Shown here piece after piece: positions 50,421 through 60,141 of a stretch of 64,000 bases of DNA. A program made the translations under genes and the position numbers. The notes under the pieces were generated by a model. It worked only from the letters and a program-made list of their open reading frames with translations. It had not been told where the DNA came from and did not search any database. The first letter of the stretch is position 1. Each line of letters begins with the position of its first letter. The stretch is from Serratia marcescens (GTDB lineage: Bacteria > Pseudomonadota > Gammaproteobacteria > Enterobacterales > Enterobacteriaceae): the NCBI GenBank assembly GCA_015548865.1, contig JADMXW010000008.1:1-64000 (forward strand). Reading direction: 5' to 3'.

Positions 50421-51635
50421 GTGAAAATTGTCAGTGCTGAAGTATTTGTAACCTGTCCGGGGCGCAATTTTGTCACCCTGAAAATCACTACCGAAGGGGG
50501 ATTGACCGGAATCGGTGATGCAACGCTGAACGGGCGTGAGTTGCCGGTCGCTTCCTACCTGAAAGACCATATTTGTCCGCAACTCATTGGACGAGATGCG
50601 CAGCAGATTGAGGATATCTGGCAGTATTTCTATAAAGGTGCCTACTGGCGTCGTGGCCCGGTGACCATGTCAGCCATTTCCGCAGTAGACATGGCGCTGT
50701 GGGATATCAAAGGCAAAGCCGCCAATATGCCTTTGTATCAACTGCTGGGCGGTGCATCGCGCACGGGGGTGATGGTGTACTGCCACACCACGGGGCACAG
50801 CGTTGATGAAGCATTGGACGATTACGCCAAACACCGCGAAATGGGCTTCAAGGCCATTCGCGTGCAGTGCGGTGTTCCGGGGATGAAAACTACCTACGGC
50901 ATGGCAAAAGGAAAAGGCCTAGCGTATGAACCCGCCACCAAAGGTAATTGGCCAGAGGAGCAACTTTGGTCAACGGAAAAATACCTGGATTTCGCACCGA
51001 AACTGTTTGAAGCGGTACGTGATAAATACGGTTTCAATGAACATCTGCTGCATGATATGCACCACCGCTTGACGCCAATTGAAGCAGCCCGCTTTGGTAA
51101 AAGTGTAGAACCCTACCGCCTGTTCTGGATGGAAGATCCTACTCCGGCAGAAAATCAGGAATGCTTCAGACTGATTCGTCAGCACACGGTAACACCCATT
51201 GCCGTCGGGGAAGTGTTCAACAGTATCTGGGATTGTAAACAGCTTATCGAAGAGCAGCTTATCGACTACATCCGCACCACCATTACTCATGCTGGCGGTA
51301 TTTCTGGCATGCGTCGTATTGCGGATTTTGCGTCGCTGTATCAGGTTCGTACCGGCTCACACGGCCCATCCGATTTGTCACCGATCTGCATGGCAGCCGC
51401 GCTGCACTTCGATCTCTGGGTGCCGAATTTTGGCGTACAGGAATACATGGGCTACTCCGAGCAGATGCTGGAGGTGTTCCCGCACAGTTGGACATTTGAG
51501 GATGGCTACATGCATCCGGGAGAAAAACCGGGGCTGGGCATCGAGTTTGACGAAAAACTGGCGGCGAAATATCCCTATGAACCGGCCTACTTGCCGGTAG
51601 CGCGTTTGGAAGACGGCACGCTGTGGAACTGGTAA
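50421..51635 (+). CDS. rspA: D-mannonate dehydratase family protein RspA/ManD
   Basis: A 404-residue enolase-superfamily enzyme. Arg147 (in AIRVQCG) and Tyr159 (in TTYGMAKG) coincide with the catalytic pair of characterised ManD enzymes. LHDMHH supplies the metal Asp212 and acid His214. EDPTPAEN and VGEVFNS supply the other metal ligands. It dehydrates D-mannonate to 2-keto-3-deoxygluconate. The downstream uxaC and uxuB-type genes fit that role. E. coli RspA is the closest named relative, with weaker mannonate activity. Confidence 0.92.
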   Translation: MKIVSAEVFVTCPGRNFVTLKITTEGGLTGIGDATLNGRELPVASYLKDHICPQLIGRDAQQIEDIWQYFYKGAYWRRGPVTMSAISAVDMALWDIKGKAANMPLYQLLGGASRTGVMVYCHTTGHSVDEALDDYAKHREMGFKAIRVQCGVPGMKTTYGMAKGKGLAYEPATKGNWPEEQLWSTEKYLDFAPKLFEAVRDKYGFNEHLLHDMHHRLTPIEAARFGKSVEPYRLFWMEDPTPAENQECFRLIRQHTVTPIAVGEVFNSIWDCKQLIEEQLIDYIRTTITHAGGISGMRRIADFASLYQVRTGSHGPSDLSPICMAAALHFDLWVPNFGVQEYMGYSEQMLEVFPHSWTFEDGYMHPGEKPGLGIEFDEKLAAKYPYEPAYLPVARLEDGTLWNW

Positions 51636-51670
51636 GTCGTCATCGACTGTGATGATGCAGGAGAAAAGCA

Positions 51671-53077
51671 ATGAGCTTGATTAACGACAATTTCATGATA
51701 GGCAGCCAGACTGGGGTCAAACTCTATCAGCAGGTGGCGCGGGATTTACCGATTATTGACTACCATTGCCACCTGGAGGCAAAAGACATTTATGAAAACC
51801 GCCGTTTCAGCAGCATCACGGAACTGTGGTTGGCAGGCGATCACTATAAATGGCGCGCTATGCGCGCTAACGGTATCCCTGAAGCAAAGATAACGGGCAA
51901 TGCCTCCCCTGAAGAAAAGTTTCAAGCGTGGGCAGAAACCGTTGAAGCGGCGTTTGGTAACCCGCTCTATCACTGGACGCATCTGGAGCTGAAACAATAC
52001 TTCGGTATTGATGAGATGCTGAGCAGCCGTAACTGGCGTGACATTATGGATGCCTGCAACCGCCAGTTGCAGGATGATGCCTTCACCCCGCGTGCGTTAA
52101 TGACGCGCTCTCGGGTTGAGGTTATCTGCACCACGGATTCGCCGCTGGATTCTCTACATTATCATCAGTTGTTGAAGCAAGATGCCAGCTTCACCCCAAA
52201 AGTGTTACCGACCTTTCGACCAGACGAGTTTTTCTCGCACGACAGACACCAATTTTCTTCTGCCTTGGTGCGTTTGGCAGAATTGACCGGCGAAACCATT
52301 ACCCGCTTCACGGATTTTGAGCGTGCGCTGGAAGCGCGGGTGCAGTTTTTCCACGAGGTTGGCTGCCGTATTTCCGATCACGGACTGGGCGATTTAACCT
52401 TTACACCGTTCACCACGGTCCAGGGTGATACGGTATTCCTGAAAAAGATGCAGGGTGAAATAATCACCGCAGCGGAAGAGCATATTTGGCAAAGCGTATT
52501 ATTTATTACGCTGGCCCGGTTATATAAAAAATATGATTGGGCTATGCAAATTCATTTCGGCGCAATCCGCAATAATAACCAACGCATGTTGGAAAAAGTG
52601 GGGATAAATAGCGGATTTGATGCTATTGCCGATCAACCCCGGTTGGCTGCCAATCTTAATGCATTTCTCAATGCAATGGCCGAGGAGAATCATTTACCCA
52701 GGACAATCATTTATAACTTATATGCGGCCTACAATGACATTGTGGCTTCAACGATTGCTAACTTCCAGTCCGGAGAAGAGGGGGTTAAATCACCGCTTCA
52801 GTTCGGGTCAGGCTGGTGGTTCAACGATACGCGCCGTGGCATGTTGAGCCAGCTTAACACGCTGGCGGATCAAGGGCTGCTGATGAATTTTGTCGGTATG
52901 CTGACTGACTCGCGCAGCTTTGTTTCTTACCCTCGCCATGATTATTTCCGCCGGATATTATGTGGATTAATTGGACAATGGATCGATTCCGGGGAGTTTC
53001 CCGCGGATGATGCGATTCTGCAACGTATGGTAAGAAATATTTGTCACGATAACGCCCTACACTATTTTAAATTCTGA
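51671..53077 (+). CDS. uxaC: Uronate isomerase
   Basis: A 468-residue amidohydrolase-superfamily enzyme, very close to the 470-residue E. coli UxaC. It interconverts glucuronate/fructuronate and galacturonate/tagaturonate. The metal-binding start is PIIDYHCHLEAKDI. VICTTDSPLDSL, MQIHFGAIRNNN and FVGMLTDSRSF are characteristic later blocks. Lying 35 bp after rspA in the operon, it may be a second copy, since pectinolytic enterics usually also carry uxaCA elsewhere. That cannot be checked here. Confidence 0.94.
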   Translation: MSLINDNFMIGSQTGVKLYQQVARDLPIIDYHCHLEAKDIYENRRFSSITELWLAGDHYKWRAMRANGIPEAKITGNASPEEKFQAWAETVEAAFGNPLYHWTHLELKQYFGIDEMLSSRNWRDIMDACNRQLQDDAFTPRALMTRSRVEVICTTDSPLDSLHYHQLLKQDASFTPKVLPTFRPDEFFSHDRHQFSSALVRLAELTGETITRFTDFERALEARVQFFHEVGCRISDHGLGDLTFTPFTTVQGDTVFLKKMQGEIITAAEEHIWQSVLFITLARLYKKYDWAMQIHFGAIRNNNQRMLEKVGINSGFDAIADQPRLAANLNAFLNAMAEENHLPRTIIYNLYAAYNDIVASTIANFQSGEEGVKSPLQFGSGWWFNDTRRGMLSQLNTLADQGLLMNFVGMLTDSRSFVSYPRHDYFRRILCGLIGQWIDSGEFPADDAILQRMVRNICHDNALHYFKF

Positions 53078-53107
53078 TTATTACTCTCATTTTAATGAGG
53101 ATAGAAC

Positions 53108-54652
53108 ATGTCTGCTTCTAAGAAAGTGACTATACCGGTCAGTATCGGTTATGGTTTGACGGATATTATGGGTGGCGGTGCCTTTACCGTTATCGGGGCC
53201 TGGTTACTCTTTTTCTATACTACTTTTGTGGGTTTGACTCCGGTGGAAGCTGCCTCGATCGTCGCCATTGCGCGTATTGTCGATGCGATTGTCAGCTTGT
53301 TTATGGGCAGTTTTACCGACCACTTTTATAAAAACTATTTCGGTAAGAAATTTGGTCGCCGCAGATTCTTTCTATTAGTCGGTGCGCCGCTGATGCTGGT
53401 GTATTCGTTGCTGTGGCTCAACGGCATGAATTACTGGTTCTATCTGGCGGTGTACCTGGCGTTTGAAATTATTGCCGCGATGGTGCTGATCCCGTGGGAG
53501 ACGCTGCCGTCCGAAATGACCAAAGGGTTTAACTCGCGCACCAAGCTCTCTACGTGCCGTATGTTCCTCTCGGCGTTGGGGACGTTTCTCGCGACCTTTA
53601 TACCAGGACTGCTGATCAAGCATTACGGTGAGCATGATGCTAACGCGTACCTGATTAACGGTGTCATGTTCTCGGTTATCTTTATGGTGTGCGTGTTCAT
53701 TTCCTGGAAAGTGACCTGGGAACGCGAACTGACACCGGAAATGTTGGCTGAACTGGAAGCCGAGTCACCGCCGCGCTCGTTGGGTGAAAAACTGCGTCTG
53801 TTGGGGGGACTGTTTAAGGATTATGCGTCGACACTGCGTGTGCGTGCCTTTAGAAAACACCTGGCGATTTATCTGTTCTCCTTCACGGCAAAAGATGTCT
53901 ACAACACGGTGTTTGTGTTCTTCTGTGTCTACTGCCTGAACGTCTCCTCCGCATTTGCAGGGAGCCTGCTCTCTATGAGTATTGTCGGTCTGCCAGTGAC
54001 GCTGTTAGCCGGGTTGGCGATCATCAAATACGGCCCTTCGCGCCTGTATATCTTTGCCTACACGCTGATGATGCTGTGTCTGGCCGGTTTCTTCTACGTC
54101 TACCGTTTCCCGGTGGAAAACAAGATAGTGATGCTGGTGGCGCTGGCCGGATTCTATCAGGTGGGGCGCTGCGTGCTGGAGTTCACCCCATGGAATGTGT
54201 TCCCGTTCATTCCCGATATTGACGAGATGATCACCCGTCAGCGTCGTGAAGGGCTGTTTGCTGCGGTTATGACCTTCTCTCGTAAAACCACGGTCGCGAT
54301 TGCCACCTTCATTGTTGGCCTGCTGTTGCAGTGGGGCGGATTTGTCAAAGGTAGCCAGGCCCAGCCGCAGGAAGCGATTCAAACCATTGCCGGTCTGATG
54401 TTTATCGGTACTGCCAGCCTGTTGTTGATTGCGCTGTGGCAGGCATTGACCTTCCATCTGAATAAAACCACGCACAAGGTGTTTGTAGATGAAGTGGAGC
54501 GCCTGAAAGCCAATGGCAGAAAACAAGATGTATCACCTGAAGCACGTCGTATCGTCGAGGATTTAACCGGTCATCCTTACGATACCCTATGGCATCAAAA
54601 GGACGTGTCATCGGTGAAAGGCACTCGAGCAGCTTCGCCGGTAGGTGAGTAA
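53108..54652 (+). CDS. GPH-family sugar:cation symporter
   Basis: A 514-residue membrane protein of the glycoside-pentoside-hexuronide family with about 12 helices. Family features are IARIVDAIVSLFMGSFTDHF with the cytoplasmic loop KKFGRRRFFLLVGAP, and PWETLPSEMTKGFNSRTKL. Relatives import glucuronides and oligogalacturonides. The neighbouring uronate isomerase, reductase and dehydratase suggest a glucuronide or uronate substrate. It has a hydrophilic C-terminal tail of about 60 residues. Confidence 0.88.
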   Translation: MSASKKVTIPVSIGYGLTDIMGGGAFTVIGAWLLFFYTTFVGLTPVEAASIVAIARIVDAIVSLFMGSFTDHFYKNYFGKKFGRRRFFLLVGAPLMLVYSLLWLNGMNYWFYLAVYLAFEIIAAMVLIPWETLPSEMTKGFNSRTKLSTCRMFLSALGTFLATFIPGLLIKHYGEHDANAYLINGVMFSVIFMVCVFISWKVTWERELTPEMLAELEAESPPRSLGEKLRLLGGLFKDYASTLRVRAFRKHLAIYLFSFTAKDVYNTVFVFFCVYCLNVSSAFAGSLLSMSIVGLPVTLLAGLAIIKYGPSRLYIFAYTLMMLCLAGFFYVYRFPVENKIVMLVALAGFYQVGRCVLEFTPWNVFPFIPDIDEMITRQRREGLFAAVMTFSRKTTVAIATFIVGLLLQWGGFVKGSQAQPQEAIQTIAGLMFIGTASLLLIALWQALTFHLNKTTHKVFVDEVERLKANGRKQDVSPEARRIVEDLTGHPYDTLWHQKDVSSVKGTRAASPVGE

Positions 54653-54693
54653 ATGTAATCGGATGCGCAAGCGTCTACGTTGGGAAAACTGTT

Positions 54694-56151
54694 ATGACAA
54701 CATCTCTTTTACAGGCAAAAGCCGCGGTGCCTGAATATGACCGCAGCAAACTGGTTGCACGTATTGCCCATATTGGTTTCGGCGCGTTTCACCGCGCCCA
54801 CCAGGCGGTGTGTGCTGACAAACTGGCCGCGCAGTTCGGCAGCGATTGGGGTTATTGCGAAATCAACCTGATTGGTGGTGAGCAGCAAATCAAGGATATT
54901 CGCCAACAGGATCTGCTGTGGTCAGTGTCGGAAATGGCGGATGATGGCTGGACCAGCCGCATTATCGGTGTTGCCAAAACTGCCTTGCACGCGGAGTTGG
55001 ACGGCATCGAGGCGGTTCTGGAGGCATTAAGTGCACCGGATATCGCTATCGTGTCTATCACGGTGACGGAAAAAGGCTACTGCCACCATCCGGCAACCGG
55101 GCAACTTAACGCGGAGCATCCTCTGATTGCGCACGATCTCCAGCATCCCGATCAGCCGCGCTCTTTGCCGGGCGTCATTCTGGCTGCGATCAAACGCCGT
55201 AAAGCGCGCGGAGTACCGCCGTTTAGCGTGATGTCATGCGACAACATGCCGGAAAATGGCCATGTGACACGCAATGTCATCACCCAACTGGCGCAGCGTC
55301 AGTCGCCTGAACTGGCGCAGTGGGTTGCGCAGCATGTTACGTTCCCTTCCACCATGGTGGATCGTATCGTACCGGCGATGACGCCAGAAACGCTGGCACA
55401 AATCACCGAGCTGCTGGGCGTGAACGATCCGGCGGGTATTGCCTGCGAGCCGTTCTTTCAGTGGGTAATTGAAGACAACTTCGTTAACGGACGTCCCGCA
55501 TGGGAAAAGGCGGAGGCGGAGCTGGTGCAAGACGTACTGCCGTACGAAGAGATGAAACTGCGTATGCTGAATGGCAGCCACTCCTTCCTGGCGTATCTTG
55601 GTTATCTGGCGGGCTATGCGCACATCAGCGACTGCATGCAGGATGAGGCGTTAGTTAACGCGGCACATCACCTGATGCTGCAGGAGCAGGCGCCCACGTT
55701 GCGCACGCAGGGGGTCGATCTGGCAGCTTACGCCGACGCACTGCTGCAACGTTACCGCAACCGTGCGTTGAAGCACCGCACCTGGCAAATCGCCATGGAC
55801 GGTTCGCAGAAGTTGCCACAGCGTATGCTGGATTCGATTCGCTGGCATCTGGCGCACGGTAGCCGTTTTGATATGTTGGCGCTCGGTGTCGCCGGGTGGA
55901 TGCGTTATGTCGGGGGCGTGGATGAGCAAGGGAACGCGATTGATATCAGCGATCCGTTGCGTGATGTGTTGGCAGACGTGGTGCGTAACAGCGCTCAGGG
56001 GGAAGCCCGCGTGCAGGCATTGCTGGGATTGGAGGCTATCTTCGGACAAGATTTGCCCCAACAGCGCGAGTTTGTTGCGACGGTGACCCGCTACTATCAG
56101 TCATTGCTGCAGTATGGGGTGAAGCAGACGCTGCGCACGCTTGTTTGGTAA
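54694..56151 (+). CDS. Mannitol-dehydrogenase-family oxidoreductase, fructuronate reductase type (UxuB/YdfI)
   Basis: A 485-residue polyol-specific long-chain dehydrogenase. The N-terminal Rossmann region has IAHIGFGAFHRAHQA. The catalytic Lys region is DNFVNGRPAWEKAE with KLRMLNGSHSFLAYLG. It should reduce fructuronate to mannonate with NADH, linking UxaC to RspA. E. coli has two such proteins of this length, UxuB and YdfI. YdfI lies in the rsp region, so this copy is probably its counterpart. Confidence 0.88.
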   Translation: MTTSLLQAKAAVPEYDRSKLVARIAHIGFGAFHRAHQAVCADKLAAQFGSDWGYCEINLIGGEQQIKDIRQQDLLWSVSEMADDGWTSRIIGVAKTALHAELDGIEAVLEALSAPDIAIVSITVTEKGYCHHPATGQLNAEHPLIAHDLQHPDQPRSLPGVILAAIKRRKARGVPPFSVMSCDNMPENGHVTRNVITQLAQRQSPELAQWVAQHVTFPSTMVDRIVPAMTPETLAQITELLGVNDPAGIACEPFFQWVIEDNFVNGRPAWEKAEAELVQDVLPYEEMKLRMLNGSHSFLAYLGYLAGYAHISDCMQDEALVNAAHHLMLQEQAPTLRTQGVDLAAYADALLQRYRNRALKHRTWQIAMDGSQKLPQRMLDSIRWHLAHGSRFDMLALGVAGWMRYVGGVDEQGNAIDISDPLRDVLADVVRNSAQGEARVQALLGLEAIFGQDLPQQREFVATVTRYYQSLLQYGVKQTLRTLVW

Positions 56152-56176
56152 TTTTCCACCTGACGATGTAAGAAAT

Positions 56177-56210
56177 AAAAGCGTTATTTAACTGTAAAAT
56201 AACGCTTTTT
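56177..56210 (+). terminator. Terminator of the rspA-uxaC-permease-uxuB operon
   Basis: AAAAGCGTTATTT pairs with AAATAACGCTTTT over 13 bp, followed by Ts, 26 bp after the stop codon. Confidence 0.85.
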
Positions 56211-56253
56211 AAACCAGCATGTTTGAGTATATCCACTTGTGACTGAGCGTAAA

Positions 56254-56302
56254 TGTGATGTTGTTCATAGGTTCTTTTTACGCCTTCTTGTATGGTAGTA
56301 TG
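56254..56302 (+). promoter_or_regulatory. rspB control module: CRP site plus TTGTATGGTAGT box
   Basis: TGTGA-TGTTGT-TCATA (56254-56269) is CRP-like. CTTGTATGGTAGTATG (56287-56302) shares its first 13 bases with the box before rspA. The offset between the two elements is 33 bp in both places, and the box lies 28 bp before the ATG. Confidence 0.6.
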
Positions 56303-56329
56303 TGTGTTAGCTATTGATGAGGTTGCTGA

Positions 56330-57343
56330 ATGAAAAGTATTGTTATCTCACAACCCAACCAACTGGATATTGAGGAACGCGCTATCCCGCAGCCCTCACC
56401 AGGGGATGTACGGGTAAAAATCAGTTTGGCAGGGATCTGTGGTTCAGATAGTCATATCTACCACGGCCATAACCCCTTTGCTAAATACCCTAGAGTGATT
56501 GGTCATGAATTTTTTGGCGTTATTGAGGCAGTAGGAGAGGGCGTTGAGGACTTGCGTTTGGGTGAACGTGTTTCCGTCGATCCTGTTGTCAGCTGTGGCC
56601 ATTGTTATCCGTGCTCCATTGGCAAACCAAATGTGTGCACTGAGCTGGTTGTATTGGGCGTGCATCGTGACGGTGGTTTCAGTGAATATGCTGTTGTACC
56701 AGCACGTAACGCGCATCCTATTCCCGATGATGTAAGTGATGAGTTCGCTGTAATGGTAGAACCGTTTACGATTGCAGCAAATGTCGCGGGTCAGGTTAAA
56801 CCGACAGAACAGGATTGTGCCTTGATTTATGGTGCAGGGCCTATGGGCTTGACCTCTGTTCAGGTGCTGAAAGGCGTTTATCAGGTACACAACGTGATCG
56901 TGGTAGATCGCATTCCAGAGCGGCTTGAAATGGCACTGCAAAGTGGTGCGGATCACGTTATCGATACCACGCATCTGTCATTACCGGATGAGCTGACGCG
57001 TATGGGATGTCGACCAACGTTAATTATTGATGCCGCCTGCCATCCCTCCATTCTGCAAGAGGCGATTACTCTCGCGTCTCCGGCAGCTCGCATTGTCATT
57101 ATGGGCTTCTCAGCGGATCCGTGTACCGTCACGCAGCAAGGGATCACCAGCAAGGAACTGAGTATTTATTCCTCGCGCCTCAATGCGCATAAATTCCCTA
57201 TTGTGATCGACTGGCTGCGTGCTGGGTTGATCGATCCCAGTAAATTGATTACTCACCGCTATCCGTATCAGGAAGTGCTCAGCGCGATGGCAACGTTTGA
57301 AAACGATCGGCATAGCTGCTGTAAGGTCATTCTACGTTTTTAA
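56330..57343 (+). CDS. rspB: Zinc alcohol dehydrogenase RspB
   Basis: A 337-residue medium-chain Zn dehydrogenase highly similar along its length to E. coli RspB. The catalytic Zn site has LAGICGSDSH and VIGHEFFG. The structural Zn has CGHCYPCSIGKPNVC. The NAD motif is YGAGPMGL. It probably oxidises a sugar acid or polyol at C5, as related L-galactonate and L-idonate dehydrogenases do. The real substrate of RspB is unsettled. It heads the second operon of the cluster. Confidence 0.93.
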   Translation: MKSIVISQPNQLDIEERAIPQPSPGDVRVKISLAGICGSDSHIYHGHNPFAKYPRVIGHEFFGVIEAVGEGVEDLRLGERVSVDPVVSCGHCYPCSIGKPNVCTELVVLGVHRDGGFSEYAVVPARNAHPIPDDVSDEFAVMVEPFTIAANVAGQVKPTEQDCALIYGAGPMGLTSVQVLKGVYQVHNVIVVDRIPERLEMALQSGADHVIDTTHLSLPDELTRMGCRPTLIIDAACHPSILQEAITLASPAARIVIMGFSADPCTVTQQGITSKELSIYSSRLNAHKFPIVIDWLRAGLIDPSKLITHRYPYQEVLSAMATFENDRHSCCKVILRF

Positions 57344-57419
57344 CCCAAGACCGGTGTCCAGAAATGAATGGAGACCCGTACTAATACGTGCCTACCCTAC
57401 TCAAAAGAATGAGGATAAT

Positions 57420-58433
57420 ATGCAACGAATTCAATTTGATGTTATGAAAGAAACGGTAAAAAAAGCGTTCATCAATGCTGGGTTGGATCAAGAAAAAGCA
57501 GATACGTGTGCACAAATACATACAGAGTCCAGCTGTGACGGTATTTATTCCCATGGATTGAACCGTGTTGCCCGTTTTGTCGACTACGTAAATAAAGGCT
57601 GGGTAGATATTCATGCTGAGCCAGAGTGTGTCAAAGCGTTGGGTTCATTGGAAATCTACGATGGTCAGCAAGGTGTGGGTATAACCAATGCGCTGTTTGC
57701 TGTTGAACGTGCGACAGCGCTGGCGTGTGAAAAGGGTGTTGGTATCGTGGCGTTGAAGAACACGACGCACTGGATGCGCGGCGGAACGTATGGATGGAAA
57801 GCCGCTGAACGAGGCTATGCTGCAATCTGCTGGACCAATACCGAGTCTTGTATGCCTGCATGGGACGCCAAAAACCCACGTTTGGGGAATAACCCGTTTG
57901 TTATGGCTGTACCGCGCAAGGCCGGGCCATTGGTTTTAGATATGGCGATGTCGCAGTACGCTTACGGAAAATTGCAGGTAACACGCCTGAAAGGTGAAAA
58001 ACTGCCGTTCCCTGGTGGGTTTGATAAAGACGGTAACTTAACGGATGAACCGGGCCCTATTGAAGAGTCAATGCGCATTCTGCCTACCGGTTATTGGAAA
58101 GGTTCTGGTATGGCAATTTTGCTGGATGCAATGGCTGCATTGCTCTCTGCGGGTCATCCAACCAATGAAATTGATAAAATTCAAAAGGGGAGTTGCACTG
58201 GCGCAAGTCAGATATTTATGGTCTTTGATCCTGCCCAGCTTGGGGGGCGCGAATTCAGTGACCGTTTGGCTGATAGTATCGCTGACTACGTGAAGACATC
58301 CCAACCCGCTGAAGGTAAAAGTGCTGTCTATTTCCCTGGTGAAATGGAAGTAAAAATGCGCGAGCAGCAACGCGAGCAAGGGATTGTTGTTGATGATGGT
58401 GTATGGGCTGAAGTTGTCGCGCTAGCGAAATAA
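57420..58433 (+). CDS. YiaK/malate-lactate dehydrogenase-2 family oxidoreductase
   Basis: A 337-residue NAD(P)-dependent oxidoreductase of the LDH2/MDG2 family. It has HGLNRVARFVDYVNKG near the N-terminus, the conserved NTTHWMRGGTYGWKAA, and LGNNPFVMAVPR. The ATG at 57420, with GAGGAT ahead, is used. An in-frame extension back into rspB is rejected. The closest named relative by pattern is YiaK, 2,3-diketo-L-gulonate reductase. With the YiaL-like gene after it, this suggests a ketogulonate or similar substrate. It lies 76 bp after rspB. Confidence 0.87.
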   Translation: MQRIQFDVMKETVKKAFINAGLDQEKADTCAQIHTESSCDGIYSHGLNRVARFVDYVNKGWVDIHAEPECVKALGSLEIYDGQQGVGITNALFAVERATALACEKGVGIVALKNTTHWMRGGTYGWKAAERGYAAICWTNTESCMPAWDAKNPRLGNNPFVMAVPRKAGPLVLDMAMSQYAYGKLQVTRLKGEKLPFPGGFDKDGNLTDEPGPIEESMRILPTGYWKGSGMAILLDAMAALLSAGHPTNEIDKIQKGSCTGASQIFMVFDPAQLGGREFSDRLADSIADYVKTSQPAEGKSAVYFPGEMEVKMREQQREQGIVVDDGVWAEVVALAK

Positions 58434-58445
58434 AGGGGAAAAGCG

Positions 58446-58919
58446 ATGATAGTTGGCAATATTGCTCAATTAGCGGCGTCTCGCTTGGAGCTACCGACAG
58501 CGATCTATCAGGTGTTAGAGACGCTGAAAGGGATCGATTTCGCTCACCACCCTGACGGTGAAATGCATCAGCAAGACGTGGTGTACAAAACATTTCAGGC
58601 AACGACGGCACCGAGTCAGGCGCGTGTTGCGGAAACGCACCGTGACAACATTGACGTGCAATTCGTGATTTCTGGACAAGAGCGGTTAGAATACCGACCT
58701 GTTCTACAGTCTCTACCCGACGATCCGCATCCTGAACAAGATAACTACTTCTATCGTAGTAAAGTGGGTACAGAGAAAGATCTCGTGTTAACACCGGGTG
58801 ATTTTGTCATTTTATTCCCGTGGGATATTCATGCTCCACTTTGCCTGGTAGAGCATGAAGCTCCTGTGCGTAAAGTGGTGGCTAAGGTTCCAGTACGTCT
58901 GTTGCATCCCACTTCATGA
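58446..58919 (+). CDS. YhcH/YiaL/EbgC family protein
   Basis: A 157-residue cupin-like protein (DUF386). It has DGEMHQQDVVYKTFQ, ETHRDNIDVQFVISGQE and the metal-site region LTPGDFVILFPWDIHAP. Family members include YiaL next to yiaK, YhcH in sialic-acid loci and the EbgC subunit. They are thought to act as anomerases or ligand-binding factors. It is 12 bp after the YiaK-like gene, repeating the yiaK-yiaL order of E. coli. Confidence 0.88.
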   Translation: MIVGNIAQLAASRLELPTAIYQVLETLKGIDFAHHPDGEMHQQDVVYKTFQATTAPSQARVAETHRDNIDVQFVISGQERLEYRPVLQSLPDDPHPEQDNYFYRSKVGTEKDLVLTPGDFVILFPWDIHAPLCLVEHEAPVRKVVAKVPVRLLHPTS

Positions 58920-58951
58920 TCACGGGTTAAACCTCCTTTGAGCAGTAATAC

Positions 58952-58992
58952 GGCGGCCTACATTGCTCTGATCTCCAGAGTGGTAGGCCGCC
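58952..58992 (+). terminator. Hairpin after the YiaL-like gene
   Basis: GGCGGCCTAC pairs with GTAGGCCGCC, with an inner CTCTG/CAGAG stem. TATATTTG follows. It is a probable terminator of the rspB operon, 32 bp after the stop codon. Confidence 0.65.
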
Positions 58993-59101
58993 TATATTTG
59001 TTATGATTTGCTGGGAAAACGGAAAGGAAAAGAAGGTAGGTAAGACAAAGCATTAGCATGTATCATGATGAGTAATACTTTCGAATAGTAAAAAGCGATG
59101 C

Positions 59102-59788
59102 ATGGAAACTTCCTTTCAGATCAACAGTAATGAGCCGGTAAACCAGCAAATTTATCGTATCCTGCGTAAGGATATCGTGGAGTGCGCTATTCCACCGGGT
59201 AAGTTATTGTCAGAAAAAGAGATATCAACCCGCTTTTCCGTTTCGCGCCAGCCAGTGCGCGAGGCGTTTATCAAACTGGCGGAAGCGGGGCTAGTTCAGG
59301 TATTGCCGCAGCGCGGTACCTTCGTCATGAAAATTTCGGAACAACGGGTGGCTGACGCGCGTTTTATCCGCCAGGCGCTAGAGTGCGCTATTGCACGTCG
59401 GGCCGCAGAGTTCGTGACGGATGAGCAATTACTGGTGTTAGAGCACAATCTGCACCGGCAGGAACTGGCAGCGCAGAATGAGCAGATACGCGAATTTCTC
59501 AGTCTGGATGATGATTTTCACCAACTTCTGACGCAGGTTGCTCGGTGTCCACTGGCGTGGGAAACCATTGAGTCGATCAAAGCGACCATGGACCGGGTTC
59601 GTTTTCTCAGTTTAAGCCAAGTTTCCCCGCCGTTGAGTTTGATCAAGCAGCACTATGTGATTTTTAACAGCCTGAAAGCACACGATCCTGATGCGGCTGA
59701 AGCGGCGATCCGTGAGCATTTGCAAGAGATGATCTACTCAATCACACCGATAGCAGAGCAAAATCGCGATTGGTTTGATCACCCTTAA
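59102..59788 (+). CDS. rspR: GntR/FadR-type regulator RspR
   Basis: A 228-residue regulator, the same length as E. coli RspR (YdfH) and similar throughout. The N-terminal winged helix-turn-helix has LLSEKEISTRFSVSRQPVREAF and QVLPQRGTFV. The C-terminal FCD domain has metal-site residues in ARFIRQALECAIA and LDDDFHQLL. It probably represses the two cluster promoters through the shared TTGTATGGTAGT box. No copy of that box was found before its own gene. A hairpin CGGGCGTG/CACGCCCG follows at 59813-59832. Confidence 0.92.
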   Translation: METSFQINSNEPVNQQIYRILRKDIVECAIPPGKLLSEKEISTRFSVSRQPVREAFIKLAEAGLVQVLPQRGTFVMKISEQRVADARFIRQALECAIARRAAEFVTDEQLLVLEHNLHRQELAAQNEQIREFLSLDDDFHQLLTQVARCPLAWETIESIKATMDRVRFLSLSQVSPPLSLIKQHYVIFNSLKAHDPDAAEAAIREHLQEMIYSITPIAEQNRDWFDHP

Positions 59789-59851
59789 CGGGGAAAAGAG
59801 GATGAAGTGCATCGGGCGTGATGACACGCCCGAAGGAGAACGAGAGCCGTG

Positions 59852-60058
59852 TTATGCGCGGCCTAAACGCATCAGTTCATCAGGGGAGAAGTAGTCTCTG
59901 ACCCCTTTGAGTTCCACGCATTTGGCTTTACGAATTTCTTCTCGTTTCAGCTTATCTGCATGAATGGCGGCGATAGTACCCACCAGACGAGAACCGTTTT
60001 GCATTACACGACAGCCCGTTTCGAGCGGGTTTCTGTATCTGTCATACGCTGTGTACAT
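59852..60058 (-). CDS. ydfZ: Small protein YdfZ
   Basis: A 68-residue protein resembling E. coli YdfZ (67 residues), with YDRYRNPLETGCRVM and SPDELMRLG. The start is the ATG at 60058, with AGGAGG 5 nt upstream. YdfZ has been reported to bind selenium and is FNR-dependent in E. coli. Its molecular role is unclear. It is next to rspR in E. coli too, supporting both names. Confidence 0.88.
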   Translation of the reverse strand: MYTAYDRYRNPLETGCRVMQNGSRLVGTIAAIHADKLKREEIRKAKCVELKGVRDYFSPDELMRLGRA

Positions 60059-60141
60059 AATAACCTCCTTCGTTGACCACAAAAAACCGCTATTGATCCT
60101 ACTGCCGAACGGTAACTGTCGCCAAGATAAAGGGGAGTTTT

